Shown: positions 43,212-53,940 of the stretch, piece after piece
Numbering within the stretch: position 1 is the first letter of the stretch
Layout: each line of letters starts with the position of its first letter
Origin: Echiichthys vipera
Lineage: Eukaryota; Chordata; Actinopteri; Perciformes; Trachinidae
Length of the DNA: 64,000 nt
Assembly: GCA_963691815.1 (NCBI GenBank)
Contig: OY829660.1
Location: 26,547,672-26,611,671 of the forward strand
Direction of reading: 5' to 3'
Made by a program: the position numbers and the translations under genes
Notes under the pieces: generated by a model
Told to the model about the DNA's origin: nothing
Seen by the model: the letters and a program-made list of their open reading frames with translations, nothing else
Database searches by the model: none

Positions 43212-43762
43212 TGTCAGACCTGGGCAGCAATGAGGTCTCAGATGCGGAGGTACGCAGGTCAAACTGGTATTTATAAATCCAAAACGTAAGGGTCATAGCC
43301 AATAAAACAGAGAACAAAAAGTTGCTCCGAACAGGAGGAAAAACAATTCAAGGAGTTAGCAAAAGCACAAAAACAAAGTCGCTCCGACCAGGAGGAAAAA
43401 CAAGGTGAGCAAAAGAGCATTCAAAAAACAAAGTTAATCTTACTAGGCACAAACAGGGAATACAAAAACCTGAGCGAGGATACTAAGATCTCTTGACATG
43501 AACAAGGCTGTGGAAACGGGCTGGAAACATTCGGCATAACGGACGAAATATTCTGGCAACGAGACACGGAAAGACACAGACGCATGAAGGGAGGGGGACC
43601 ACAGGTGGAAACAATCAAGGATCAGGGAATGAGGTCAGAAATGTGACAAAAGAGGAAGGGCAAGTGACCTGGAACGAGAGGAGAGTTACTTTTCAAAATA
43701 AAACAGGAAATTCACTAAATAAAAAAACCCAAAGACAGGACAGACCTCACCACGGCGTGACA
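43212..43762 (-). mobile_element. 3' LTR of the Ty3/gypsy element (minus)
   Basis: On the minus strand it begins TGTCACGCCGTGG right after a polypurine tract and ends GGTCTGACA. About 460 bases of it are repeated at 45374-45834 in the same orientation, with a few small differences. It also contains an internal near-duplication of AAAGTCGCTCCGACCAGGAG and AAAGTTGCTCCGAACAGGAG blocks. Length 551 bp. Confidence 0.88.
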
Positions 43763-44009
43763 GTACCCCTCCCTCTAGGGCCGACTCCTGACAGCACAGG
43801 GCGTTCAGGATGAGCCTGGAAAAAGTCTTCAATAAGACCGGGGTCCATGATGTGGCGAGACAGGATCCACTGTTTTTCCTCTGGCTGACGTGAAAGGTGG
43901 GATGAACACGAAGGGTCCGGGACAGGCGAAGCCAGACCGCTGCAGGGCCTACGAGTCTGGTGACCGGAAATGGACTGATGAATCGTGGGGCCAGTTTTCT
44001 GGAGGACAT
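43686..44009 (-). pseudogene. Ty3/gypsy integrase C-terminal fragment
   Basis: Reads SRKLAPRFISPFPVTRLVGP, then AVWLRLSRTLRVHPTFHVSQ, the GPY/F-type C-terminal module of gypsy integrases that helps hold DNA. In another frame it goes on to RHIMDPGLIEDFFQAHPERP, the family's final block (end of the chromodomain-like tail). The catalytic integrase core, reverse transcriptase and RNase H are missing. The open frame runs into the LTR. Confidence 0.8.
43766..43776 (-). promoter_or_regulatory. Polypurine tract
   Basis: AGAGGGAGGGG on the minus strand, three bases before the LTR start TGTCACG. It is the normal priming site for plus-strand DNA synthesis in LTR retrotransposons. Confidence 0.8.
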
Positions 44010-44144
44010 TCTTATTCAGGATAGTTTGAGGCGGCTGCTAAGGCTTGGACGGGTAGTCGGGCTGCTGGGGCTTGGACGGGTAGGCGGCTTGCTGGGGTTG
44101 GACGGGTAGGCCAGCTGCTGGGGCTTGGACGGGTAGGCCGGCTA

Positions 44145-44290
44145 CTGGGGCTACTGTAGTTGCTGTGGTTACTGTTGTTGCTGTGGTTACTGTGGTTGCT
44201 GTGGTTGCTGTGGTTGCTGTGGTTACTGTAGTTAATGTAGTTGCTGTGGTTGCTGTTGTTACCGTGGTTGACGTGGTTGACGTGGTAGGG
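44145..44290. repeat. 9-base tandem repeats replacing most of pol
   Basis: About sixteen copies of a TGTGGTTAC/TGTGGTTGC-type unit. The minus-strand frame gives Thr/Val/Ala repeats (TTVTTATTVTT). A second small repeat (GCTGGGGCTTGGACGGGTAG) lies at 44040-44145. The array stands where reverse transcriptase should be. Confidence 0.85.
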
Positions 44291-44476
44291 GCCTTGGGTG
44301 TCGTGGAAGGGCCTTGGTTGTTGTGGTAGGGAGACAGGACCGAGCTCAGGTCCAGGTACTCAGTCTGTGGCAGGGTTAGCAGAAAAAAAGTTAATGGCGG
44401 TAACATCCGTCTGATTGCTTGACAAAGCAGAGTCTGTGGCGCAACCTTTTTCCCACCTAATGATCTTTCCGGTCTT

Positions 44477-44760
44477 TCAGTCTACGTGTGGGTTATGGCA
44501 CACAAGCCATGGTTGTCCTAGAATCAGTAAGTGCAGAGGAGACGTGAATAAATAAAAACTGAAGTGTTCCTCGTGGTTGTCTATCCGCATTCTAACAGGT
44601 TCGCTGATTTGGGTAATAGCGAATAGTTCCTTGCCATTAAGTGCCCTGGCCCGGATAGGTTTAGCTAATGGTTCTGACCTGATGTCCAGCTGCTTCGCTA
44701 AACCCAACTCATCAGACTCTCGTCAGCTCCTGAGTCGCTGAGCGCCTTCTGATCGAACAC
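44477..44760 (-). pseudogene. Ty3/gypsy protease region
   Basis: Just upstream in another frame the minus strand reads ALSDSGADESLMSW, with the DSG active-site triplet of a retropepsin, the Asp protease that processes gag and pol. After a frameshift near 44705 it continues GLAKQLDIRSEPLAKPIRAR, LFAITQISEPVRMRI and SPLHLLILGQPWLVCHNPHV, which includes the conserved LILG-x-PWL block. It ends at a stop near 44477, where the pol deletion follows. Confidence 0.78.
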
Positions 44761-44898
44761 GGTGTGATGCAATAACTTGACGTTAGTCAGAATGCGAGGT
44801 ACATGGGGGGACAGTTTAACATAACTCACCACCTGGGATCCCTTGGCCGGACACGGGACAACAAGGCTGCCGATTTCCCTATAATAAAAACACCTCCC

Positions 44899-45357
44899 CT
44901 ACAGCTGCCACTTTCGTCGCTCCTCCGGTGTCAGCCGAGCTCTCCCCAGCGAACGACGGTATGTTTGTCCGCTCGGAGGAAGAGGGCGTGAGTGTCGCTC
45001 CGTCGCTGCTGGTCCTCTGCCCTGCTGTTGTCTGAGCTGGACGCACCGGTTATCTGTCCGGATGACAAGCGCGATGAGTGCGTCCATATCGGTGGGAAGG
45101 TCCAGAGGTACGAGGAGGTCTTGAATCGGGGCTGCGAGTCCTTTTAAAAACACATCGTATAGAGCTGTGGCGTTCCACTCGCTTTCCACCGGGGCTGTGG
45201 TCACTGGTCGAGTGAGTTGCCCCAGCAGGTCCTGTAGCTGAGAGGAGAGATGGCACATGTGGGTGGCCATCGCCGTCTGGAACTCCTCCTGCCGGACGAG
45301 GCGGGCCTCCTGGGTGCGCAGGGCCACCGATAAGCGTTCGACCTCCGCTGGGTCCAC
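44899..45357 (-). pseudogene. Ty3/gypsy gag (PEG10-like family), internally deleted
   Basis: Starts MDPAEVERLSVALRTQEARL, with a coiled-coil-like stretch, then, after a deletion, SEWNATALYDVFLKGLAAPI, IQDLLVPLDLPTDMDALIAL and VIRTDNRCVQLRQQ. This is the capsid-like gag region of the fish gypsy family from which the vertebrate gene PEG10 derives (family knowledge). The central capsid part is missing, and the zinc knuckle that should follow is not seen. It lies directly after the 5' LTR. Confidence 0.78.
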
Positions 45358-45373
45358 ACTGGCCAGAATATAC

Positions 45374-45834
45374 AGTCAGACCTGGGCAGGAATGAGGTCT
45401 CAGATGCAGAGGTACGCAGGTCAAACTGGTATTTATTAAATCCAAAACGTAAGTCTATGAGCCAATAAAACACAGAGCAAAAAGTCGCTCCGAACAGGAG
45501 GAAAAACAATTCAAGGAGTTAGCAAAAGCACAAAAACAAAGTCGCTCCGACCAGGAGGAAAAACAAGGTGAGCAAAAGAGCATTCAATCTTACTAGGCAC
45601 AACCAGGGAATAAAAAAACCTGAGGGAGGATACTAAGATCTCTTGACATGAACAAGGCTGTGGAAACGGGCTGGAAATATTCGGCATAACCGACTAAATA
45701 TTCTGGCAATGAGACACGGGAAAGACAAGGACTATATACACACGAGGGGAGGGGGACCACAGGTGGAAACAATCAAGGATCAGGGAATGACGTCAGACAA
45801 AAGAGGAAGGGCAAGTGACCTGTGTAGGAGATTA
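45374..45834 (-). mobile_element. 5' LTR of the Ty3/gypsy element, truncated
   Basis: It repeats 43212-43672 almost base for base, except a 13-base loss at AACAAAGTTAATC, a 30-base change near 45730 (GACTATATACACACGAGG) and scattered substitutions. The first 90 bases of the LTR (TGTCACGCC...) are missing; the sequence changes at 45834 to an unrelated block. With its partner it shows that the element arrived by reverse transcription and later lost its interior. Confidence 0.85.
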
Positions 45835-45839
45835 AGCCT

Positions 45840-46389
45840 ACTTTTATTATGGCTAAAATATATCAGTCGCTGAATTAATTATGAATTAACTCGACTCGTT
45901 AAAATTTAGGATTTATTTTACCTCGAAGTAAGGGCACCACACCAAATTAAGACAGGATGTTTATTAAACTTTGGTGAAGGTTTAATACCTGTTAGTTATT
46001 TAAGTAATTGATTGTTAAATTTTATCAGTCTTGTCTTAAACGCGTTAATTCGTACCACAGCCTTATCAGTGACCAACACTTTCTGCACAGAACGGAAGAC
46101 TCTCACAACGACGTAAAGTTATAAACATTTATTTGACTACCTAACAAGGAGAATACAGGGTAGTGCAACACTGAATAGACAAGTGAAAAAAGGTTAAATG
46201 TGGATATAAGAAGCTTGAGACTAGAGTGATTCAGACCTATGGCTTGTTTATAATATTACTGGCGGATACAAAAACTTGCTCTAATAAGCCGGCGAACAGA
46301 ACTCGGATCAGAATCTAACTGTCACCAACGTTTAACCAAGAGTTGCATTAAAAGGCCAACCTTACTTTGCCGTTGATATTACAGTCGCC
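45840..46389. other. Unassigned AT-rich block, interrupted by the Harbinger element
   Basis: This sequence and 48162 onward are the two sides of the Harbinger insertion site. It has a repeat-like look (TTTATTTTACCTCG, GATGTTTATTAAAC, AACATTTATTTGAC), as in minus-strand LTR or foamy-type leaders, but I cannot name it. Confidence 0.3.
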
Positions 46390-46605
46390 CTGGGGCCTGT
46401 TTCACAAAGCAGGTTCAAAAAACTCTGAGTCTAACCCTGAACTCTGAGTTGATCTACTCTGAGATAGGAAACTCTGAGTTTTCGGTTCCAGAACAGCAGA
46501 TTTGCGTTAGGTTGATCAACTCAGAGTAGTTTGACCTGGAGTTAAGCGCGTGCACCACAAGTAAAAAAAGACAGCATCAATGGAGCCCTGATTCGACGAG
46601 TCACC

Positions 46606-46752
46606 ATGGCAACGGGGAAGCGAAGGGCTACGCTACAACTGGAATTGGAAATATTAATGCGCTCATACGGAGAGTTTGAGCAGGTTTACACCGCTGCAGC
46701 AGCAAAAGAGAGGGAGACGGTGCGGGAGGACATTGCGGCTCGGGTCAGTGCA
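46606..46752 (+). pseudogene. Harbinger Myb/SANT-like protein, exon 1
   Basis: The ATG frame reads MATGKRRATLQLELEILMRS then YGEFEQVYTAAAAKERETVR and EDIAARVSA. This is the start of the Myb/SANT-like DNA-binding domain encoded beside the transposase in Harbinger elements (pattern F-x-x-x-E-x-E-x-L-x-x-x-Y ... AAAKE-R-x-x-W-x-x-IA-x-RVNA). The conserved Trp is Val (ETVRED). The usual donor after RVNA appears to have lost its G (GCA followed by TAAGTTT), so the frame ends in a stop right there. Confidence 0.72.
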
Positions 46753-46839
46753 TAAGTTTAAATGTAGTCCAGTTGCAATCACAGTAATATCACAGGGGGA
46801 ACTGCATGAGTGGGAGCCTATTAATTTATTCCATTTAAG

Positions 46840-46899
46840 TGCAACCCCGCGGGGGAGAAGCGCAGCTTAAGATGAAACATAAAAACATTTTTCAAACAG
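46840..46899 (+). pseudogene. Harbinger Myb/SANT-like protein, exon 2
   Basis: After an acceptor TTTAAG, the sequence reads CNPAGEKRSL and, after a shift, KMKHKNIFQT, then a donor CAGGTAAAA. The family sequence here is CNP(S)G-x-KRTWQQVKMKYKNI, the last helix of the Myb/SANT-like domain, so the WQQ part is lost. Exon structure is kept although the protein is broken. Confidence 0.65.
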
Positions 46900-47002
46900 G
46901 TAAAACCTCAGCACAATCTCATGGTGACGCCTCATTTTGAGCAAGTTTTACATCGTAAAGTAAATATTACCGTAAGTGGCTGTTTTTTATACAACATATC
47001 AA

Positions 47003-47790
47003 TGTTGTATAAAAAACTCCCATTTTGCAAAAAAAAAACGCAGCGCAACACACAATATCTGCTGTGATATGAAAGCATTACTGGTTGTTAATGTTGGAAA
47101 TGTAAGGAGGGGTGAGATGGACTGTGACATGAAACGGTGTTGTGCCGTATTCAGCCCCCTCGCATTATAGGTGATATTCTGGATCAGAAGGCTATACAGT
47201 ATAGGAGTAGTTAATATACCGGTAACCCAACTAAAAGCACACACTTTTGAACCTATGAATTGTAAGAAAAGCTGGGATTATATTTAGAAACGCTAAGTCA
47301 AATACATTCAACTTGCTCAAATGATCCATTTCATTCATTTTGTAATTATGGCTGCAGCATATTAAGGACGTCTATGCGCGGTCTGATAATCATCTCCCTA
47401 CGAATATTTAATTCTCTTTGCGAAATGCGTCACCTTCATTCACGGGATCGTTATCAAAATGACACGCCATGGTAGTGTAAATATTCACCACCTAATATAA
47501 CTTTTAATGTAGGCCTACTGAATGACTTTTATACGTTGTATACAAAAACTCCCGTTTGCAAAAAAAACGCAGCGCAACACAGAATATCTGCTGGGATATG
47601 AAACGGTACCGCTCAAACAGAGAATTGCCTGGAAATGCAAGAACATCTATAATCAATAGTCTGATAATCATCTCCCGACGAATATATAATTATCTGCGCA
47701 GTAATGCTGCAGCTTCATCCACGGGATTGTTATCAGAAGGACACGCCATGGTAGTGAAATAGTCGCCACCTAATATAACTTCTAATGACT
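47003..47790. repeat. Internal segmental duplication in the Harbinger element
   Basis: Two pairs of blocks: 47003-47070 with 47535-47607 (TTGTATA.AAAAACTCCC, AAAACGCAGCGCAACACA, AATATCTGCTG.GATATGAAA) and 47382-47515 with 47660-47790 (TCTGATAATCATCTCCC.AC, GACACGCCATGGTAGTG, CACCTAATATAACTT.TAAT). The blocks are in the same order, but their spacing is about 310 bases in the first copy and about 50 in the second. Confidence 0.85.
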
Positions 47791-48164
47791 GATTTTTGCC
47801 ATGATTTTCTGAAAAAACAGACGGAACTATAGCAGAACTATACTTCGCTAAAACTCGCGTGCTGACTGAATGAATGAGGAAATGAAACACCGTGTGTGGC
47901 TGAAAGAGGGCGGAGACAGAGAGAAACTCAAGGTTTTCTGAGAAAAACCTGGTCCCGACCAGGTTAGTTTCAGAGAGCATGTTACCATGGTAACTGACCG
48001 AGAGGTTAAGTTACCTCTCTTTGTGAAACAGGCTAGAGTTACCCCTCTGTCTCTGGTTTGAGTTACCTCCCTTTGTGAAACGGAAAACTCAGAGTTTCCC
48101 TCATTTCAGGGTTAACATACTCAGAGTTTTCACTAAACCTGCTTTGTGAAACAGGCCCCTGGCG

Positions 48165-50925
48165 TCTTACAGTTCCGATGCAGGTTCCGTGGGTCCGCGT
48201 CCCGGTGTTTGGCGGACCTCGGCTCGGTTTGTAGACTGGGTCAGCTGCGCGGTTGGATTGGCGGGCCTCGTCGGGTCCCGTCGTGGCTCTTCCGGTGGCT
48301 GGCCTCTGGAGGTGGTTTGTGGGTTGAAAAAAGGGTTCTGATCGGTTCTGTTGGGCTGGAGTCGCGAGTTCGATGCAATTTGCAGGCCGGATAAAAAGGC
48401 AAAGACAGCACGAGGGGTTTAACTATAATTATAAAAGATTAAAAAACATGTCGTAGAAAACTTAAAAAAGGTCACGCGATAAAAATAGATTAACAAACGA
48501 AAATACTTTAGTAAGAAACAAAATATAAAGTACGTCTCTTGCTAACTTTGGATTAACAAAGGAACGAACAGTTGGAGGGGTGGTCAGAGGTGCGAAAAGG
48601 TGGAGATGCAGGAGAGAGAGGGGAAGAGAAGAGAGAGGGTGAAGAGCAGGGGGAGAGCGAGTGGTCAAGAAAGAGCAGATGTAGAAGAGAACAAGAGAGT
48701 TTTTGGTCACCTCTGTTTGTTCCTTTATCTCACAGTTGAACGAAGAGGTGGGGTCTGGTTTAACCCATCCCTTTGGCTCTGAGCGAATCAACTGATTTTT
48801 ACGCTGGAATTCTAATTCTGAGATTAAACTATCTTTGGTTGATTTTACATTATTAAGCTTTCTGATATCCAATTTAACCAAAATCTTTAGGCAGACAGTT
48901 TTAACAGATACAGATACTACACATCATCACATTCTCCTGGATATAGTGACGGGCCTATTATTAAAACACAAATTATTTCAGGAATTAGACAGAGACTTTG
49001 CACTTCTGAAACCACGTAAACATAATCACAACAAGATACAAATAATGCATATACTGTTACACACTTGCAAGAATGTCTTTGAACAGCCAGTTGCGATGAA
49101 ACATCGAACTTTAACTGTTTTTCCAAACTTCTGCACAAAGTTCTATTGTGTAGATTTTATTACTGAAAGTACATCTGTCTCCCAACAAAGGCTGCTCCTC
49201 CGGTTCGAATTGTGGTCAGATTTGATGTTGATTTAGGTTAAAAGGGGGTCCTTAATCCTGGAGTTCTGGGTTTTATTACCCTAGGAGGGTCCGAGGTTGT
49301 AAACCACACCTTGTCTTCTATCGAAACCAGTATAAAAATGTCTTTATCTTTGCATGCTGCTGCTGTTGTTATTTTCAGCAGTATTAGGGGTTTAAAATGC
49401 TGCTTTAATGCCTTCACCGTAATGCCCCGAGCTAATCAGTGTTAACCACGTCTTTTGCGACTCTACCGGATTTCTCTGTTAATAGTTAATACAGGAAAAA
49501 ACTGTCTCGATGGCTTACTTGATGTGTGGAAAAAGACAATGGGATGATTTTGTGCCAGAATTACATTTTAAAGGTCAGCAGGGAGCCTGAGTCAGAACCT
49601 ACTGTCAATGGTCAGAACCAGAGACAGCTGTCCCAGCAAGGTCACAACCACTGGTCACAAGTATTCTTAAGTGAAGTGGCAGAGAGTCATAGATTTTCCC
49701 CCTTTTCAGGTGTGTATGTTCTAAATGTTTACGCTCTTAAAGTAACATTGCTTATTCGTTTTGTGAATGTTGTGTGTAATGGCATTTTGAGAGCTTTGTA
49801 AAATATTACAATATTTTATCATTTATAATATATTATTAAAGCAGTTAGCCACTACTGCAGCAGCGAGCAGGAATCACTTTATACTGCTCAAACGTAAAAG
49901 TAAAGAACAATCAATCAACATTTTTTGTTTTTTTCACCGCTATCATTTCGGCAAGAGTTCAGGCTGCTGCTGGTGCCATTCCAGAAAACAGAACACTTGC
50001 TATTTTTTTTACATGAGAGTAAAGAGACTCTGAAAACAAGTTGAAATTGTAATCGTCAGGGGCAGGGCTGGCAGTACCATCTCCTGAATCTAGCATACGA
50101 ATTCAGCTAATTTTATGTGATTGGATACGGTATAGGGCAGGCCCATAAATTAATTTGGAAGTCATCACACTGGGAATATTGTACAACAAGGCGAGTAAGA
50201 AGTAGCTTAACATGACAAATGCAAGAGACAAATGTAGTTTATTTTATTGTTTTTATTTTTTATATTTTTAAAATAATGTACGTTTATGTAGCCTATATTT
50301 TTTAAAGGACAGTTTTGTGGTTATTTAGCTGTTATATGTTATCTTCACCTGTTAAAGAAACAAATGAGGAAATTAGATAAACTGTTTTATTAACCTGTTA
50401 CCAGGCAGAACAAAATGGAAAAAGCTAACATTAAAAGACGTCCGTCTGGCTGACGTATACTGGAGTAGCTACATTAGCTCCACCACCCGGGAGCTAGGCT
50501 AACAGCACACGCTGCTAGATAAAGTGGGAGTGGGAGTCAATGTTGAGATTTTTTTCTGGGACCGGGAGGGAAAGGGAGACCTTTTTTTTATTATTTTGTA
50601 CCAGGAACTGGATTTAGAGGGCAGAAACTGACACAGCACTCCATGTCTCTAGCAGAGATTACAGCGGCTGCTTGAGTCGAGTGAAGGCAGCACATGATTT
50701 AAACTGATATTCAACACAGTACTATGCCCACAGACTGTAAAACACTGACCGTCAAAGCCCTATTCCTCCTGTGCTCCAGATTAGCATCTAGTTTATGTGC
50801 CATCGATAGTACGCTGTATTGCATCATGGTGCAAGTGCGGCTATTTAATTAGCATAACAGAGCTAACGTTAATACGGTGTGTTCCTGAACCATTTCTTTG
50901 TACAGTTGATCGAAGAGCAAACCAG
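48165..50925. other. No gene recognised
   Basis: The open frames 48146-48394, 48462-48881 and 48835-49236 show no known blocks. The CG-rich part 48165-48390 is the continuation of the sequence split by the Harbinger insertion. Nothing else can be supported. Confidence 0.4.
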
Positions 50926-50929
50926 CTTG

Positions 50930-51395
50930 TCACTTATAATAACACCCCCACAATGACCACAGTCCAGGTTGAGATGACAGAGTTAGCATGCTAATGATGC
51001 TAATCCTGACAGCCTGCATAGCCTCTGAGGAAAAGTGAGGGCCAGCAGCTAGCTGTCACTCAAGAGGCAGCGATCCTAAATATTCATAAACTTAAACCTC
51101 CAATAAAATATAAACTAGCCTGTTAGAAAAACATTCAACCCCCTCAGTGTTGTCATGGAGATATGACCTAAACATACAGACTAGAATGTTTTTTTGTACC
51201 AGGGCTTAAATAGGTTTGATTATGCTGTGAAATCAGCCTGTTTAACATGGGGGTCAATGAGAAACTGCTCTATTGTGCAAACTGCTCCTACTGGACCCTC
51301 GGAGAACTGCAGTTTTGGGCACTTCTGTATTGGATCAACCAGGTAGTCGCTGTGGTGGGGGCTTGGTTAAAGCTCATTCTTAAAGGTTTCAAGGA
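50930..51395 (+). repeat. Common teleost interspersed repeat (class unknown)
   Basis: AGTTAGCATGCTAATGATGC, then CAGCAGCTAGCTGTCACTCA, GTTGTCATGGAGATATGACC-like, TTTTTTTGTACCAGGGCTTA, TTTAACATGGGGGTCAATGA and GGAGAACTGCAGTTTTGGGC follow each other. From memory this chain recurs in many percomorph genomes as one repeat. The frame at 51247-51480 is part of it and not a gene. Confidence 0.5.
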
Positions 51396-51483
51396 TGCTC
51401 AGTTAAAAAAAAAGGCAGGGCCAGTAGCAGTAGAAAAAGAGAAAACTTTCCTTTTATTTATCGAAAGACCAGCCACATAATAA

Positions 51484-51710
51484 AAAAGGCAACAGAACAG
51501 CAACAGACAAAACAAAAGACAGAACAGAGACAGGCTGAACAAGAGACAGAATAGCGACCAACAGAACAGCAATAGGCAGAACAACATCCAAAAGAACAAG
51601 AGACTGAACAGCGAGACACAGAACAGCCACAGAGAGAACAGCAAGATACAGAACAGCACACCGAACAACAGACAGAGAACGAAGAACAGCAGCTGCCTGA
51701 GCAGGGGTTG
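51484..51710. repeat. Degenerate CAGAACAG-type repeat, purine-rich
   Basis: About fifteen imperfect units around AGAACAGCGACAGAC. The long minus-strand frames across it (Leu/Cys/Ser-rich, seemingly hydrophobic, up to 137 codons) are translations of this repeat and not membrane proteins. Confidence 0.8.
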
Positions 51711-51800
51711 CAGAGTAGAGCAAAGTGTGGAGCTGCAAAATACAGGTGCATCTTCAAGAGTGAGTTGACCACAACATAGCCGTTCATAACCAGAGGAACC

Positions 51801-53940
51801 ATGAGCGCACATTACTGGTGCTCTTTCTGTCTTGACAAAAACTCATGTTGCCATCAGGGTCTAACTGATGTTGTTCGACACATTAAGAGCAAGAGCTGCA
51901 AGGACAAGCAACAACCCTTCAATCACATGCAACTCATGCAAGATTTTAATGCCCTCTTCCTCGGTTGGGGGGATGGCAGACCAAGAGGTAAAAATGACAG
52001 CAATACTAATGCAGCACAATGTGCCACTAGCTGTCGCTGACCACCTGGGACTTCTTCTAAGGAAGTGTTTGGAAGACTTGAGAACAGCCAAGGAATACAG
52101 GTGTGCCAGGACAAAAACGTCCTTCATAGTCAAGGAGGTGCTGGCACCACATTTATGAGATGACGAGACAACCATGCACCCTCATCACAGATGGATCCAA
52201 TGACTCAGGTATTTCCCTAAACTATTGAACAGGATGTTTTTCACCTCCACAATTTTCTAGCATGATATAGTTTTTAAACACGTATATAAGAAGATGGAGA
52301 TCTTTATGAAGGATAAGGTTCCTGGGGATCTGTGCTACTAGCGGGATAAGGTGTGGGACCGCAGAAGTCATCTTCAGCAAGGTCAAGAACACCTTGTAAG
52401 AAAAGGCAATCCCTTGGCAAAACTGTGTTGGTCTTTCTGTGACAATGCTGGAGTGAACACAGGTTCACACAACTCCATTTCCTCCAGAATCCTGAAGGAA
52501 CACCCTAGTATTTATATTCATGCTTTTTCCCATGTCATATAACACCGATAAATCAGCTGGTCCAGGGTTTTCGGAAGTAAGTATAAGCCTAAATATACTT
52601 CACATGTAACTTCATATCTGTGTACTGGTTACGTGCACCAACTTTAATGTTTATGGTCTAATTTATGAGTTGCAGTTTTCCAAATTTGATCTGGAGGACC
52701 TGATAGTGGATGTGAGCTACTGGTTTAAGGGTAGCACCAGCCGAAATGGCTACTAAACAGGTATGCACTTTTTTAGAGTACCAATTGTAATATTGAAATA
52801 CAGTGCTTTTGAATACATATGTTTTATAAATCAATGCCTCTAACAGAGTATATGGAGATCCTCCTGCATATCTCTTTAAGCCTTGAGCACTGTGTCAATC
52901 GGATTCCGATGCTGTATGACCCTTTGGCTAGCTACTTCAAATCTGTGTGGAGATTTTAAAACATGAAGTGTTTATAGAAGTTAAATAAAAATGACTTAGC
53001 ATGCTTTCCCATTATCATCAATTTAACACAGATGGCATAATTAAAGGATGTTGCAGATAAGCTCCAGGTTAAAAGTGGGTGCAGTAAGATGAGAAGGGAA
53101 GTTAAAGAGAAGGGAGGGTTCTTTCTGCATGAACTGGCTGTTCATTGGAGGAGCCTGTTACCAGGTGGCGGAGGATTCAACTTGTGAACTAATGAGAGAC
53201 AGTCTGGGAATGATGGAAATTCCAAAGCCTGAACCAGGGTCTGCTTCAGCAACATTCTGAACCAATCACAACAGCCCAATGAACTTTATTGCTGTAAAAT
53301 TCCTAGTGAAGGGAGGGCCCGGCCCTCATTGGTTGCAGCAATAGCTTGGCTGAAAGCCAGGATTACTTTGATTTCTGACCTCAGAGACACCCCTTGGCCA
53401 AGCAGAAAATTCTTTGCTGTTTTTATGATAAACTTTTTAAAACTTTTAGAAGTATTCTGATTTCCTTGAGTAAGAACACGACATCTGCTAGTATGGTCCT
53501 TCATGTCAGTTTCCTAATGCAGCTACCACTCATACCACAAGATTTTTAACTGTACATATTAACATTTTCTTTTCATTCAAGATGAAAGTCAAGCGAGGTT
53601 CAGGAGACTTCACGAGGCGTTCTTTGACCCTAAGACAGAGGTGTACCTGCTCTTTTTCCCAGGCCACCATACCATCATTCACATCTTTACCCTCCTACTG
53701 CAGAGATAATGTTCATCAATAGTCTTACTATAAGGTACAATGGGAGCTGAGGATATGCTTCTGCTGTTTTTCTGCTGCATGTTTACCTGTTTTACACCTG
53801 TAAGTGTCTGTTTTGTAGATGATTAAGTTCATTCACAAAGTGTGCAGTGAATCCATGGTACCTAAAGCGCTGATGCCACGAACAGCCACATGAGATTGCT
53901 TTCAAAGAAAAGGACAACCATTTGCCAGGTCAGTATTTTT
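51801..53940 (+). pseudogene. hAT-family transposase pseudogene with introns
   Basis: Plus-strand pieces in order: zinc-finger-like WCSFCLDKNSCCHQG with VVRHIKSKSCKDKQ (51815-51915); EVKMTAILMQHNVPLAVADH and CARTKTSFIVKEVLAPH (51985-52150); CTLITDGSNDSG with the first catalytic Asp (52172-52208); NCVGLSVDNAGVNTGSHNSI-like (52400-52480); after an intron, KFDLEDLIVDVSYWFKGSTS (52676-52740); YMEILLHISLSLEHCVNRIP (52851-52910); and DESQARFRRLHEAFFDPKTE with VYLLFF (53582-53660). This follows the known order of a fish hAT transposase family with a C2H2/BED-like finger. Two junctions have clear splice sites (intron 52577-52675, GTAAGT...TTGCAG; intron 52761-52846, GTATGC...AACAG). Frameshifts and stops make it dead. 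The C-terminal dimerisation block was not found. Confidence 0.7.

Larger units (their letters stand above)
46393..48158 (+). mobile_element. PIF/Harbinger-type DNA transposon, 1766 bp
   Basis: The ends form a perfect 21-bp inverted repeat (46393-46413 and 48138-48158; outer bases GGGCCTGTTTCACAAAGC). Weaker matching goes on for about 100 bp, with AACTCTGAGT and AACCCTGA motifs at both sides. The flanks carry a 3-bp duplication CTG (46390-46392 and 48159-48161). Three-base TSDs and these end sequences are typical of fish PIF/Harbinger elements. It carries the two-exon Myb/SANT-like gene remnant but no DDE transposase, so it is non-autonomous. The middle has a partly duplicated block (see 47003-47790). 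Confidence 0.88.

Noticed and set aside
48146..48394. CG-rich 82-codon frame, possibly a CpG island promoter exon
   Set aside because: No splice sites or start context, and it continues a sequence that lies on both sides of the Harbinger element; more likely repeat DNA.
51399..51812. Hydrophobic Leu/Cys/Ser frames on the minus strand that look like a membrane protein
   Set aside because: They are translations of a degenerate CAGAACAG repeat, and all three frames look similar.
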